From: Caballeronia grimmiae
Lineage (GTDB): Bacteria; Pseudomonadota; Gammaproteobacteria; Burkholderiales; Burkholderiaceae
Assembly: GCF_000698555.1 (NCBI RefSeq)
Contig: NZ_JFHE01000035.1
Coordinates: 1-57,273 of the forward strand
DNA length: 57,273 nt
Reading direction: 5' to 3'
Shown here piece by piece: positions 16,264 through 24,593 of the stretch. Both the position numbers and the translations under genes were made by a program. Under the pieces are notes generated by a model that made no database searches, was not told the DNA's origin, and saw nothing but the letters and a program-made list of their open reading frames with translations. Each line of letters opens with the position of its first letter. Positions within the stretch are counted from its first letter, which is position 1.

Positions 16264-16629
16264 TTAGAACGGCACTTCGCCGACATGCCATAGCACGCCC
16301 GATGGATCGAATACGAATCCGACCTTCATGCCCCAGCTTTGCATGGCAGGCGGACGTGCTGCGTTCACTTGAAAGCGGCCAGCGAGCGCTTCCGGGTTCA
16401 TCTGCTGCCACCATGCGTCCACGTCTCTCACCAGCAACTGCAGCATGCAGTTTTCAGCGAACTCCTTCACGTAGTAGTTCTGCAAGATAAAGCTGAAGCT
16501 CTCGGCTTTGAGCATCGCGATCTCGCCGTCCTCATGCGTGATGCGAAAACCGAGTGCCTGATAAAAGCGCTTCGACACGTCGAAATCTTTCGCAGGCACG
16601 AATGGCCGCAGGGAGAGAAGTTGGCTCAT
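16264..16629 (-). CDS. VOC-superfamily (glyoxalase/bleomycin-resistance-like) protein
   Basis: This 121-residue single VOC module starts with LLSLRPFVPAKDFDVSKRFY and ends with VFDPSGVLWHVGE, which gives the beta-alpha-beta-beta-beta arrangement of the superfamily. The terminal tryptophan-histidine and the central glutamates may bind a metal. The start is the methionine before SQLLSL; the frame continues upstream but with arginine-rich, non-conserved sequence. The substrate is unknown. It is encoded alone, convergent with the PilZ gene 18 bases away. Confidence 0.86.
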   Translation of the reverse strand: MSQLLSLRPFVPAKDFDVSKRFYQALGFRITHEDGEIAMLKAESFSFILQNYYVKEFAENCMLQLLVRDVDAWWQQMNPEALAGRFQVNAARPPAMQSWGMKVGFVFDPSGVLWHVGEVPF

Positions 16630-16992
16630 CGTTCGAATGGGGACGAGTGGAAGAGCGAAGAGTGTAATCGACGTCTGTCTCTTTCTCGTGCAACTAACTG
16701 TCTTTCGCATCAGCCGACTATATAAACGACGAGTGAATTCATCGCGATTCAGGCTTTGCATTGAACCGTCTCTGGTCTGCAAGGCCGTCGTCATGTCAGC
16801 TTGATTTTTTGAGCGGCGCTACAATCCCGAAGCCTTGCAATGCACAGCCGCCGGTGCCATCGCGTGAAGCGGCGGTCGAACTGATAACGACTCAAGCCCG
16901 CGACGCATGTCACCGTCAGGCCGTTGGCCGCTGTCCACGCGGCCGACCAATTGCGCCACCGCTTTAGTCAACGCACAAGCCCGGAGCCGCTC
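16630..16992. other. divergent control region of the VOC gene and the molybdenum hydroxylase operon
   Basis: This 360-base stretch has no plausible gene. It must hold promoters in both directions. TACAAT at 16820-16825 resembles a -10 box for the rightward operon, but no good -35 lies at the right distance. A short frame reading into the iron-sulfur subunit is open here but not protein-like. Confidence 0.4.
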
Positions 16993-17448
16993 ATGACCAC
17001 GCTTTCCATCAATGGCCAGTCTCATACCGTCGATGCGCCGCCCGATATGCCGCTGCTTTGGGTGCTTCGCGATATCGTCGGCCTGACTGGCACCAAGTTC
17101 GGCTGCGGCATTGCGCAATGCGGCGCTTGCACCGTGCATCTCGATGGCGTCGCCATGCGCTCTTGTGTGCTGCCGATTGCAGCCATCGGCGATCGCAAGG
17201 TCACGACGATCGAAGCCGTCGGCGAAACGCCTGCGGGCAAGAAAGTGCAAATGGCATGGAATCAACTCGACGTCGTGCAGTGCGGCTATTGCCAGTCGGG
17301 GCAGGTCATGTCGGCGGCAGCCCTGATCGCGACCGTTCCTCATCCCACCGACGCGGATATCGACGCTGCAATGGCCGGCAACATCTGCCGCTGCGGAACC
17401 TATAACCGCATTCGTGCGGCGATCAAGCAAGCAGCCAAGGAGGCGTGA
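16993..17448 (+). CDS. molybdenum hydroxylase small subunit, (2Fe-2S) protein (IorA/NicA-like)
   Basis: This 151-residue electron-transfer subunit of a xanthine-oxidase-family enzyme has two [2Fe-2S] clusters. The plant-ferredoxin-type cluster uses Cys38, Cys43, Cys46 and Cys58 (in FGCGIAQCGACTVHL and RSC). The helical-domain cluster uses Cys97, Cys100, Cys132 and Cys134 (in QCGYCQSG and ICRCGTY). It passes electrons from the molybdenum site in the next gene product to the cytochrome encoded third. Its stop is one base before the next start, so the two are coupled. No FAD subunit is present, as expected for cytochrome-linked members such as isoquinoline 1-oxidoreductase, nicotinate dehydrogenase and bacterial aldehyde dehydrogenases. 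Confidence 0.95.
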   Translation: MTTLSINGQSHTVDAPPDMPLLWVLRDIVGLTGTKFGCGIAQCGACTVHLDGVAMRSCVLPIAAIGDRKVTTIEAVGETPAGKKVQMAWNQLDVVQCGYCQSGQVMSAAALIATVPHPTDADIDAAMAGNICRCGTYNRIRAAIKQAAKEA

Positions 17449-17449
17449 G

Positions 17450-19684
17450 ATGTCGCGAGGATTACTCGAAGCGGGACGCCATCACGCTTCTAAAGGCTTT
17501 TCGCGCCGGTCGTTCCTTAAGTTCGGACTGACAGCGAGCGTTACCGCGAGCGGCGGATTTCTCATTGGCTTTAGCGTGCCGGCAGCGAGTCAGGATCAGG
17601 GAAAAGGCAAGTCCGTCATTGGCGGCGACGGAGTAGAGACGCCGCAAGACGGTGTCTTCGCGCCGAATGCTTTCGTGCAGATCGACAAGACCGGCAAGGT
17701 CGTGCTGATCATGCCGAAAGTGGAAATGGGGCAGGGTGTTTACACCGCATTGCCGATGCTGATTGCAGAAGAGCTCGAAGTCCCACTGGATAGCGTGACG
17801 ATCGATCATGCGCCGCCCAATGAGAAATTGTTCATGGACCCGCTGTTGGGCGGGCAATTGACGGGCGGTTCCACATCCGTTCGCTATGCATGGGAGCCGA
17901 TGCGCAAGGCGGGCGCCGCCGCTCGCATGATGCTGGTTTCCGCAGCCGCGCAGCAGTGGCAATGCGATGCGTCGACGTGTCGTGCAGAGAACGGCAAGGT
18001 CGTTCATGCAGCGGACGGCCGCAGCGCAAGCTATGGCGAGCTTGCGCAAGCGGCAGCGAATGTGCCGGTGCCTCAGGATATCAAGCTGAAAGACCCGAAA
18101 GACTTTCGCATCATCGGCACGCCGGTCAAGCGCCTGGATTCGCCCGAAAAATCCAATGGCACAGCGGTCTTCGGCCTCGATGTCCGCTTGCCCGGAATGG
18201 TCTATGCGGTCATCGTGAACTGCCCGGTTTTCGGCGGCACGCTGGCCTCTGTCGACGACACCCACGCCAAAAAAATTCCGGGCGTGCGTCAGGTCATCAA
18301 ATTCGATAACGGCGTCGCCGTAGTAGGCGACCACACATGGGCCGCCAAACGCGGGGCCGCGGCGCTTGCGATTCAATGGAACGAAGGCGCGGGCGCGAAC
18401 GTATCGACTCAAATGCTTTTCGATGAGATGGCGAAGGCATCGGAGAAATCAGGCGCGGTCGCGCGCAAGGACGGCGATGTAGGCAAAGGCTTCGCCAATG
18501 CCAAGACACGGGTCGATGCTGTATATCAACAGCCGCTGCTCGCGCACGCAACGATGGAGCCCGTCAATTGCACGGTGCACGTGCGGCCCGATGGATGCGA
18601 TATCTGGATTGGCACGCAAGTGCCGACGCGCGTTCAGGGCGCAGGCGTTCAGGCGACCGGATTGCCGCCCGAGAAGGTCGTCGTGCATAACCATCTGTTG
18701 GGCGGCGGCTTCGGCAGACGGCTCGAATACGATATGGCAACGCAAGCGCTCAAGATCGGCAAACAGCTTGGCGTGCCCGTGAAGGTGACTTATTCGCGCG
18801 AGGAAGACATACAGCACGACATGTATCGTCCGTGCTACTACGACAAACTCTCTGCGGCGCTCGATGCAAACGGAAAGCCGATCGCGTGGACGCATCGCAT
18901 CGTGGGTTCGTCCGTGCTTGCACGATTCGCGCCGCCTGCGGTGAAGGACGGACTCGATCCCGATGCGATCGAAGTTGCAGCCGACCTTCCCTATGACTTG
19001 CCCAATCAGGTAGTCGATTACGTGCGTCAGGAACCGCGCCATGTGCCGACTGCGTTCTGGCGCGGTGTCGGGCCTACGCGAGGGACGTTCGTCGTCGAAA
19101 GTTTCATCGACGAACTCGCGGCACAGGCGAAGATCGATCCGGTTCAATACCGGCGCGACTTGCTAGGCAAAACGCCGCGCGCACGAAACGTACTGGATGT
19201 CGCGACGCAAGCGGCAGGCTGGGGCAAGCAATCCATGCCGCAAGGGCAGGGGCGCGGCGTATCGGTGATGCATGCGTTCGGCAGTTACTTCGCGATGGTC
19301 GCGGACGTTACGGTCGACAAGGAAGGCGGCGTGAGAGTGAATCGCGTCGTATGCGCGGTGGACTGCGGCATGGTGGTGAATCCGAATACAGTGGAAGCGC
19401 AGGTGCAGGGCGGCATCATCTTCGGCATCACCGGGGCGCTTTACGGTGAGATCACCATCAAGCATGGCCGCGTCGAACAAAGCAACTTCACCGACTACCG
19501 CATGCTGCGCATCGATGAAACGCCGCCTATCGAAGTGCATATCGTCAAGAGCAGTGAAGCGCCGGGTGGTATCGGCGAACCCGGTACAGCCGCGCTGGCG
19601 CCTGCCATCACGAACGCCATTCACGCAGCAACCGGCAAGCGGCTAAGGCAATTGCCCGTCGGTTATCAATTGCGCAGCGCCTGA
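17450..19684 (+). CDS. molybdenum hydroxylase large subunit (IorB-like), Tat-exported
   Basis: This 744-residue catalytic subunit binds the molybdenum-pterin cofactor. The N-terminus has a textbook twin-arginine signal (SRRSFLKFG near residue 18, then a hydrophobic stretch ending ASQ), so the enzyme is folded in the cytoplasm and exported. Molybdopterin-binding regions include VEMGQGVYTALPMLIAEEL, GGGFGRRLEYDMATQA and the terminal GGIGEPGTAALAPAITNAI, whose glutamate is the expected catalytic base. The start is chosen right after a GGAGG ribosome site, one base beyond the previous stop. Substrates in this family are aldehydes or N-heteroaromatic rings. The absence of pathway genes nearby leaves the choice open, with an aldehyde dehydrogenase most likely. 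Confidence 0.94.
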   Translation: MSRGLLEAGRHHASKGFSRRSFLKFGLTASVTASGGFLIGFSVPAASQDQGKGKSVIGGDGVETPQDGVFAPNAFVQIDKTGKVVLIMPKVEMGQGVYTALPMLIAEELEVPLDSVTIDHAPPNEKLFMDPLLGGQLTGGSTSVRYAWEPMRKAGAAARMMLVSAAAQQWQCDASTCRAENGKVVHAADGRSASYGELAQAAANVPVPQDIKLKDPKDFRIIGTPVKRLDSPEKSNGTAVFGLDVRLPGMVYAVIVNCPVFGGTLASVDDTHAKKIPGVRQVIKFDNGVAVVGDHTWAAKRGAAALAIQWNEGAGANVSTQMLFDEMAKASEKSGAVARKDGDVGKGFANAKTRVDAVYQQPLLAHATMEPVNCTVHVRPDGCDIWIGTQVPTRVQGAGVQATGLPPEKVVVHNHLLGGGFGRRLEYDMATQALKIGKQLGVPVKVTYSREEDIQHDMYRPCYYDKLSAALDANGKPIAWTHRIVGSSVLARFAPPAVKDGLDPDAIEVAADLPYDLPNQVVDYVRQEPRHVPTAFWRGVGPTRGTFVVESFIDELAAQAKIDPVQYRRDLLGKTPRARNVLDVATQAAGWGKQSMPQGQGRGVSVMHAFGSYFAMVADVTVDKEGGVRVNRVVCAVDCGMVVNPNTVEAQVQGGIIFGITGALYGEITIKHGRVEQSNFTDYRMLRIDETPPIEVHIVKSSEAPGGIGEPGTAALAPAITNAIHAATGKRLRQLPVGYQLRSA

Positions 19685-19695
19685 GGAGGCCAGTC

Positions 19696-20991
19696 ATGAC
19701 GAACATGTTCACGCCTCTCAAGGTGACGCTCGCCGCAGCGGGCGTTGCGCTTGCAATGGTTCCGCTGATTGCGCGTGCCGATGCCGCCAGCGATGCGCTC
19801 GTCTCGCGCGGCGCTTATCTGGCCAAAGCCGGCGATTGCATCGCCTGCCATACCGCGCCGCGCGGCAAGCCAATGGCAGGCGGCTTGCCGATGGCGACAC
19901 CGCTCGGCGCGATCTACACCACGAACATCACACCGGACCCGGATACGGGAATCGGCCGTTATAGTCAGGACGACTTCTCGCGCGCTGTTCGTGAAGGCGT
20001 TGCAAAGGATGGCCACAATCTCTATCCCGCGATGCCTTACCCGTCCTATGCCAAGATAAACGACGCGGACATGCAGGCGCTTTATGCTTATTTCATGCAT
20101 GGGGTATCGCCTGTCAGGCAAGCGAATCGTGAGCCCGGCATGAAATGGCCGCTCAATATGCGCTGGCCGCTCAAGATCTGGAACGCATTCTTTCTCGACA
20201 AGGGCGTCTATAAGGACAAGGCCAACCAGGATGTCGCGTGGAATCGCGGCGCATATCTGACGCAAGGCTTGGGACACTGCGGCGCGTGTCATACGCCGCG
20301 TGGCATTGCGTTCCAGGAAAAGGCACTCGATGAAAGCGGCGGCGCCTATCTGACCGGAGGCTTGCTGGATAACTGGTTCGGCTCAAACCTCACCGGCGAT
20401 CACAACACCGGACTCGGGCGATGGTCGGAGCAGGAGGTTGCGACGTTCCTCAAAACGGGCGCGAATGCGCATGCCACGGCGTTCGGTTCGATGACGAGCG
20501 TCATCAACAACAGCACGCAAGCGCTCAGCGACAGCGATGTTGCCGCAATGGCGCGCTATCTGAAGTCGCTGCCGGCTGCTGGCGGCAATGGCAACCCGCC
20601 TTATTCATATGATCCCAAGGCAAGCAAGGTGTCGTTGACACGGCCCGCTCCGGCTGAGTCCGGCGCGCGCGTGTATGCGGCGTTCTGCATGCACTGTCAC
20701 GGGACCGACGGTCGCGGGTTTGCGCCCATGCTCGCGCCGCTCGCCGGCAACCCCAACGTGCTGGAGAAAGATACGTCGTCCCTGATCAACGTGACGCTGA
20801 ACGGCACCGAGGATCTCGTGATTCAGGGCGTACCCGCGCCCTATCCGATGCCGCGCTATGCGCCGGTACTGAATGATCAGCAGATAGCCGACGTCGTGAC
20901 GTTCATTCGCGGCGCATGGAACAACAACATGCCGGCGGTAAAGGTCGAAGACGTGGCGAAGATGCGGAAGTCGACGGAAGCGGCGCGTTGA
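19696..20991 (+). CDS. triheme cytochrome c subunit of the molybdenum hydroxylase
   Basis: This 431-residue periplasmic or membrane-anchored cytochrome begins with a signal sequence (VTLAAAGVALAMVPLIARADA) and has three heme-attachment sites: CIACH near residue 48, CGACH near 195 and CMHCH near 331. Each is followed downstream by a methionine suitable as the sixth ligand. The arrangement matches the third subunit of acetic-acid-bacterial alcohol/aldehyde dehydrogenases. It carries electrons from the iron-sulfur subunit to the ubiquinone pool or to cytochrome oxidase. The ribosome site GAGGAGG lies just after the previous stop, so the three genes form one operon ending in the terminator at 20981. 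Confidence 0.94.
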   Translation: MTNMFTPLKVTLAAAGVALAMVPLIARADAASDALVSRGAYLAKAGDCIACHTAPRGKPMAGGLPMATPLGAIYTTNITPDPDTGIGRYSQDDFSRAVREGVAKDGHNLYPAMPYPSYAKINDADMQALYAYFMHGVSPVRQANREPGMKWPLNMRWPLKIWNAFFLDKGVYKDKANQDVAWNRGAYLTQGLGHCGACHTPRGIAFQEKALDESGGAYLTGGLLDNWFGSNLTGDHNTGLGRWSEQEVATFLKTGANAHATAFGSMTSVINNSTQALSDSDVAAMARYLKSLPAAGGNGNPPYSYDPKASKVSLTRPAPAESGARVYAAFCMHCHGTDGRGFAPMLAPLAGNPNVLEKDTSSLINVTLNGTEDLVIQGVPAPYPMPRYAPVLNDQQIADVVTFIRGAWNNNMPAVKVEDVAKMRKSTEAAR

Positions 20992-21006
20992 GGCGCGCCG
21001 TTTTTT
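20981..21006 (+). terminator. terminator overlapping the stop codon of the triheme cytochrome gene
   Basis: A perfect 7-bp stem, CGGCGCG with CGCGCCG, and a six-base loop are followed by six T residues. The left arm lies inside the last codons of the cytochrome gene, so termination comes immediately after translation ends. Confidence 0.85.
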
Positions 21007-21021
21007 CCGATTCGAAGGCGC

Positions 21022-21291
21022 TCAGGAAGAAAAATCCATGACGTCGAGGTGGATCGAGTTCGACGGATGGGCCAGAAATTTACGGTGCACGCGGGCGCTG
21101 ATGCGCTCGTAACCGTCGCTCAATGCCTTCAACAGGCGCTCGTCGCTGGCCCCGGCGGGCGCCCAGAAACACTGCTCCAGTGCCTTGCGGGTGATGTTGC
21201 ATTGGATTTCCCGTTCGCGCGTGAAGGCGACGAAGCTGACCGAAGCGCGGTCCGCCGATATGGTGGCATTGATCGATAGCTTGCTAGTCAT
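21022..21291 (-). CDS. DUF1488-family protein
   Basis: This 89-residue soluble protein resembles the DUF1488 family: an N-terminal beta-strand segment (VSFVAFTREREIQCNITRKA) is followed by a helical part with LEQCFWAPAGASDERLLKAL. No catalytic motif is visible and no function is known for the family. It lies convergent to the cytochrome operon and is encoded alone. Confidence 0.8.
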   Translation of the reverse strand: MTSKLSINATISADRASVSFVAFTREREIQCNITRKALEQCFWAPAGASDERLLKALSDGYERISARVHRKFLAHPSNSIHLDVMDFSS

Positions 21292-21559
21292 GATTCGACA
21301 GGAGTGTCCGGTTCGCTTTATTTTATTTTGTCAGAATTCAGCGTTTTTGCGCATCCTTCTTGCAGCGCGCAACGTGCGCCAGCGGGCATATGTGCAACGT
21401 ATGCGTGTGCCCGGTAACTAAACGATCGTTCGTAAAAACTGCTTTGAATTGTCGTCGCGAATCCGGCCTCGACAAAACGCGGGCAAGAAAACGAAACGAG
21501 ACTTGCTCAGGTGTACTACTCTAAGAACCGTCACCGAAGCCGATCCGCAGGGAGAAACC

Positions 21560-21958
21560 ATGAGGCATGCGTCGCTGATGGACCCGTGGAGTTGCACCCT
21601 CGCCATGCTGGACGACAGAGCGAGCCGTGGCGTTCGCTCGCACGATATGCATGGCAGCCGCAATGACGCTCATTGCGCGCGTTCGGTCAATATCCGGCTC
21701 GTGGAGCGTTTGAGCGAGTCGACACTTGCACTATCGTGGCACGACCCGACGTCGTTCAATTACTCCGAGCAAGTCTGGGCGCTCTGCACTGCACGCAAGC
21801 GGGGCGTATGCGTGCTGAGTGGCGAGAAAATCCGGCGCGGGCAACCTGTGTATCGGCCAAGACGCGTAGGCAGCTGTGTGCCGCTCAATAGCGGGGCGAT
21901 GATTCTTGCCTTTGCGCTTGCACCGTGGGATCAGAATACGCACACAGAGCCGGAGTGA
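21560..21958 (+). CDS. DUF3331-family protein
   Basis: This 132-residue protein matches the DUF3331 family, which is largely confined to Burkholderia and relatives. Recognisable elements are RLVERLSESTLALSWHDPTS, the central YSEQVWALCTARKRGVCVLSG and IRRGQPVYRPRR. A cysteine pair there (LCTARKRGVC) and another cysteine near the C-terminus hint at metal or redox chemistry, but this is not established. The start is chosen at the ATG behind GGGAGA; the frame extends further upstream. The function is unknown. Its presence supports the taxonomic reading. Confidence 0.8.
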   Translation: MRHASLMDPWSCTLAMLDDRASRGVRSHDMHGSRNDAHCARSVNIRLVERLSESTLALSWHDPTSFNYSEQVWALCTARKRGVCVLSGEKIRRGQPVYRPRRVGSCVPLNSGAMILAFALAPWDQNTHTEPE

Positions 21959-21990
21959 CGCATGGCCGTTCGCGCTTTTCTATTGCGAAT

Positions 21991-23427
21991 TCAATCGAGT
22001 AACGTACTCTGCACGCGCGAATAGCCGCTTGCACGATCATAAGCCAGTCCCACCTGCATGACGGCCAGATCCATCTGAGCAGGACCGATGATCTGCAATC
22101 CGGCCGGCAAGCCGTTCGGCCCAAAGCCGGCCGGGGCGCATAACGCGGGCAAGGAAGCCATCGTCGCCGCAACGACCGCTTCCATCCAGCGATGATACGT
22201 ATCCATTTCACGGCCACCTATGCTGGCGGGCCAGTGGAGTGTTGCATCGAACGGAAAGACTTGCGTTGCAGGCATCACGAGAAAATCGAAGCGCGTAAAG
22301 AGCGCGTTCAACGTCTGATACCACGCGGACCTGTCGCGTGCGGCGCGCGACACGTCTTCGCCCGACAAGCGCAAGCCGCGTTCAATCTCCCATACCGCCT
22401 CGGGCTTCAGCTGCGCCCGCTTCGCGGCGTCGCGGTAAAGCGGCGCATTCGTACCCGCGAACGTAAAGCTGCGCAGATCGAGCCACGCTTGCCACAAGCG
22501 TTCGAAATCGAAAGGCACCTGAACCGGTTCGACGATGCAACCCGCGGCCTCGAAATGCTTCAACGCGGACGCGCATGTATCGGCCAGGCCCGCTTCCATG
22601 GGCAAGTGGCCGTCGAGATCGCCGAGCCATCCAATGCGAACGCCGCGCATATCGCGTTCTAGCGAATGCGCGAATGCGGCGGGGGCGTCGCTTCGGCGTG
22701 AGAGTGGTGCGCGTGCGTCGAAGCCCGCCTGCGTCGAGAGCAACAGCCCGAGGTCTTCGACCGTGCGCGCGATCGGACCGACGACGCTGAACTGCTGGAA
22801 GAAGACATCGTCGGCTGGCGCATACGGCACGCATCCCGGCGACGTGCGGAAGCCGAACACGTTGTTGAACGCGGCGGGCGTGCGAAGCGAGCCCATCATG
22901 TCCGATCCATCGGCGAAGGGCAGCATGCGCAGGGCGACGGCGACTGCAGCGCCTCCGCTGCTTCCGCCTGCGGAGCGCGAGGGATCGAACGCATTGCGCG
23001 TCGTGCCATAGACGGGGTTATAGGTGTGCCCGCCTAGACCGAATTCCGGTGAATTCGTGCGCCCGATAAAGATCGATCCGGCGCGACGCATGCGCTCGTA
23101 AACAATGGCGTCTGTCTGACTGATCTCGCCCGCATAGATAGGGGAGCCTTTAGTCGTCACCATACCGGCAACGGGCAAGATGTCCTTGGGCGCTTGGGGA
23201 AATCCGTGCAAAGGTCCAGAACTCTCTCCGCGCGCGAGCTGTTCGTCGCGTTGTCTTGCCTGGCCGATGAGCGTATCGCGATCCTGCATCGCGACGATCG
23301 CATTGACTTGCGGATTGAAGCGCTCGATTTGAGCGAGATAAGCCTGCATCACTTCGACGCACGACACATCGCGCGTCTGAATGGCTTTCGATAGTGCGAC
23401 CGCTTCGAGTGCAACGATATCGTTCAT
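21991..23427 (-). CDS. amidase-signature family hydrolase
   Basis: This 478-residue hydrolase uses the Ser-cisSer-Lys triad of the amidase-signature family. The catalytic lysine is in QAPKDILP (Lys81), the cis-serine in AGGSSGGAA (Ser156) and the nucleophile in MMGSLRTPAAF (Ser180). The C-terminal part (LPAGLQIIGPAQMDLAVMQVG) is typical for the family. It is of normal length for a stand-alone amidase and is not the GatA subunit, since no gatB or gatC lies nearby. The substrate is unknown. It follows the YceH-family gene on the same strand after 58 bases, so the two may share a transcript. Confidence 0.93.
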   Translation of the reverse strand: MNDIVALEAVALSKAIQTRDVSCVEVMQAYLAQIERFNPQVNAIVAMQDRDTLIGQARQRDEQLARGESSGPLHGFPQAPKDILPVAGMVTTKGSPIYAGEISQTDAIVYERMRRAGSIFIGRTNSPEFGLGGHTYNPVYGTTRNAFDPSRSAGGSSGGAAVAVALRMLPFADGSDMMGSLRTPAAFNNVFGFRTSPGCVPYAPADDVFFQQFSVVGPIARTVEDLGLLLSTQAGFDARAPLSRRSDAPAAFAHSLERDMRGVRIGWLGDLDGHLPMEAGLADTCASALKHFEAAGCIVEPVQVPFDFERLWQAWLDLRSFTFAGTNAPLYRDAAKRAQLKPEAVWEIERGLRLSGEDVSRAARDRSAWYQTLNALFTRFDFLVMPATQVFPFDATLHWPASIGGREMDTYHRWMEAVVAATMASLPALCAPAGFGPNGLPAGLQIIGPAQMDLAVMQVGLAYDRASGYSRVQSTLLD

Positions 23428-23485
23428 CGCGTTAGTCTTTTGGTAGCGCGTTGAGCTGCGTCGAATAAGGGCTTAAGAAGGCCTG

Positions 23486-24193
23486 TCACGCTTCCGACGA
23501 TGGCTTCTCGAACGTCACGCCCAGTTCATTCGCCATGCGTTCCACCATGGCGCGTAATTCCGCGACTTCATGCACGAGGCGCTTCTGTTCAGCCTTGAGC
23601 GCCTCGAATTCGGATGGCGCATAGCTTTCACCGGCATCGGCCTGACGTATAGGCATGTCGCTCACACTCACTGCGCCACACAGAAGGTGCATCCAGCGGC
23701 TTTCCCGTTCTCCGGGCGTGCGCGGCAGTTTGACGACGCGCGGCGGATCGTTCGTGGCAAGTTCATCGAGAAAGCTTTCGACAGACGATATATCCGCGAA
23801 GCCATGCAGCCGCGCGCTGTTAGCCCGCAATTCGGCGGCCGTTTGCGGGCCGCGCAGAAAGAGCGTCGCGAGTAACGCAACGGATTGACTCGGCACGCCA
23901 AGCACGCGGTTGATGTTGTGCTCGAAACGCGGCACGCGGCTGCTGCTGCCCTCGATCACGAGCGAAAGGCGCTTGAGGCCGTCGATGGTCGTCAGCACTT
24001 CGTCCTCGGTGACATTCATCACCGGTGAACGCGCGGTCTTCTGATTGCAGCCGGCGATAAGAGAATTCAGCGATAGCGGATAGGTGTCCGGGACGGTCTG
24101 CTGCTTTTCGACGAGGACGCCGAGCACGCGCGCCTCCAGCGGCGTCAATTCACGCAAGGCGGGGCGAGGTGCGGCTTCGGAAGGTGTATTCAT
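23486..24193 (-). CDS. yceH: YceH/DUF480-family winged-helix protein
   Basis: This 235-residue protein matches the UPF0502/DUF480 family. It starts LTPLEARVLGVLVEKQQTVP and continues with YPLSLNSLIAGCNQKTARSP, the family hallmark, then a second winged-helix repeat (LRGPQTAAELRANSARLHGF). The C-terminus is a probable coiled coil (EALKAEQKRLVHEVAELRAM). Two tandem winged-helix domains suggest nucleic-acid binding, but the role is not known. The gene is upstream of the amidase gene and probably cotranscribed with it. Confidence 0.92.
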   Translation of the reverse strand: MNTPSEAAPRPALRELTPLEARVLGVLVEKQQTVPDTYPLSLNSLIAGCNQKTARSPVMNVTEDEVLTTIDGLKRLSLVIEGSSSRVPRFEHNINRVLGVPSQSVALLATLFLRGPQTAAELRANSARLHGFADISSVESFLDELATNDPPRVVKLPRTPGERESRWMHLLCGAVSVSDMPIRQADAGESYAPSEFEALKAEQKRLVHEVAELRAMVERMANELGVTFEKPSSEA

Positions 24194-24593
24194 CGTGTCC
24201 AGGGATCGTGCGTTTAGATCCCTATCATACCGGCGTGGCGACGCTTAACATTGGAACGCGCACCAACGTGCGGCATGGACGTGCGCTGACTGGTGTGCAG
24301 ATGCTTCAAATGCCGCGCTGTTTCGGTGCAGTGGAGCATACGACGGGCCAAAAGGCCGACATGGCATCGATGTTGCTCTTGATAAATCGGCACTGGGCCG
24401 CCCGCGCAATTGAAGCCGACGCAATACGGCATCGCGCTTAGAGGTCGCCTAAGGAAAACCGCATGTCGGCATGGTGCATGATTGCATCAGGCTTGCCGCG
24501 TCGTTAGGCTCTTCGATCATTGCGAGTGCAACCAGATTGAGTAAATAAGAGAGGGATCACGATCCCGGCCCGCACTGATAGGGAAGTCCGCCC
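24194..24593. other. gene-free region between yceH and the ATP-grasp island
   Basis: This 400-base stretch has no convincing gene; short frames in it translate to unnatural Cys/His/Arg-rich sequence. It must carry the divergent promoters. A small inverted repeat (GGGATC, two bases, GATCCC; 24553-24566) lies 27 bases before the ATP-grasp start and could be an operator or a leader element. Confidence 0.45.
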
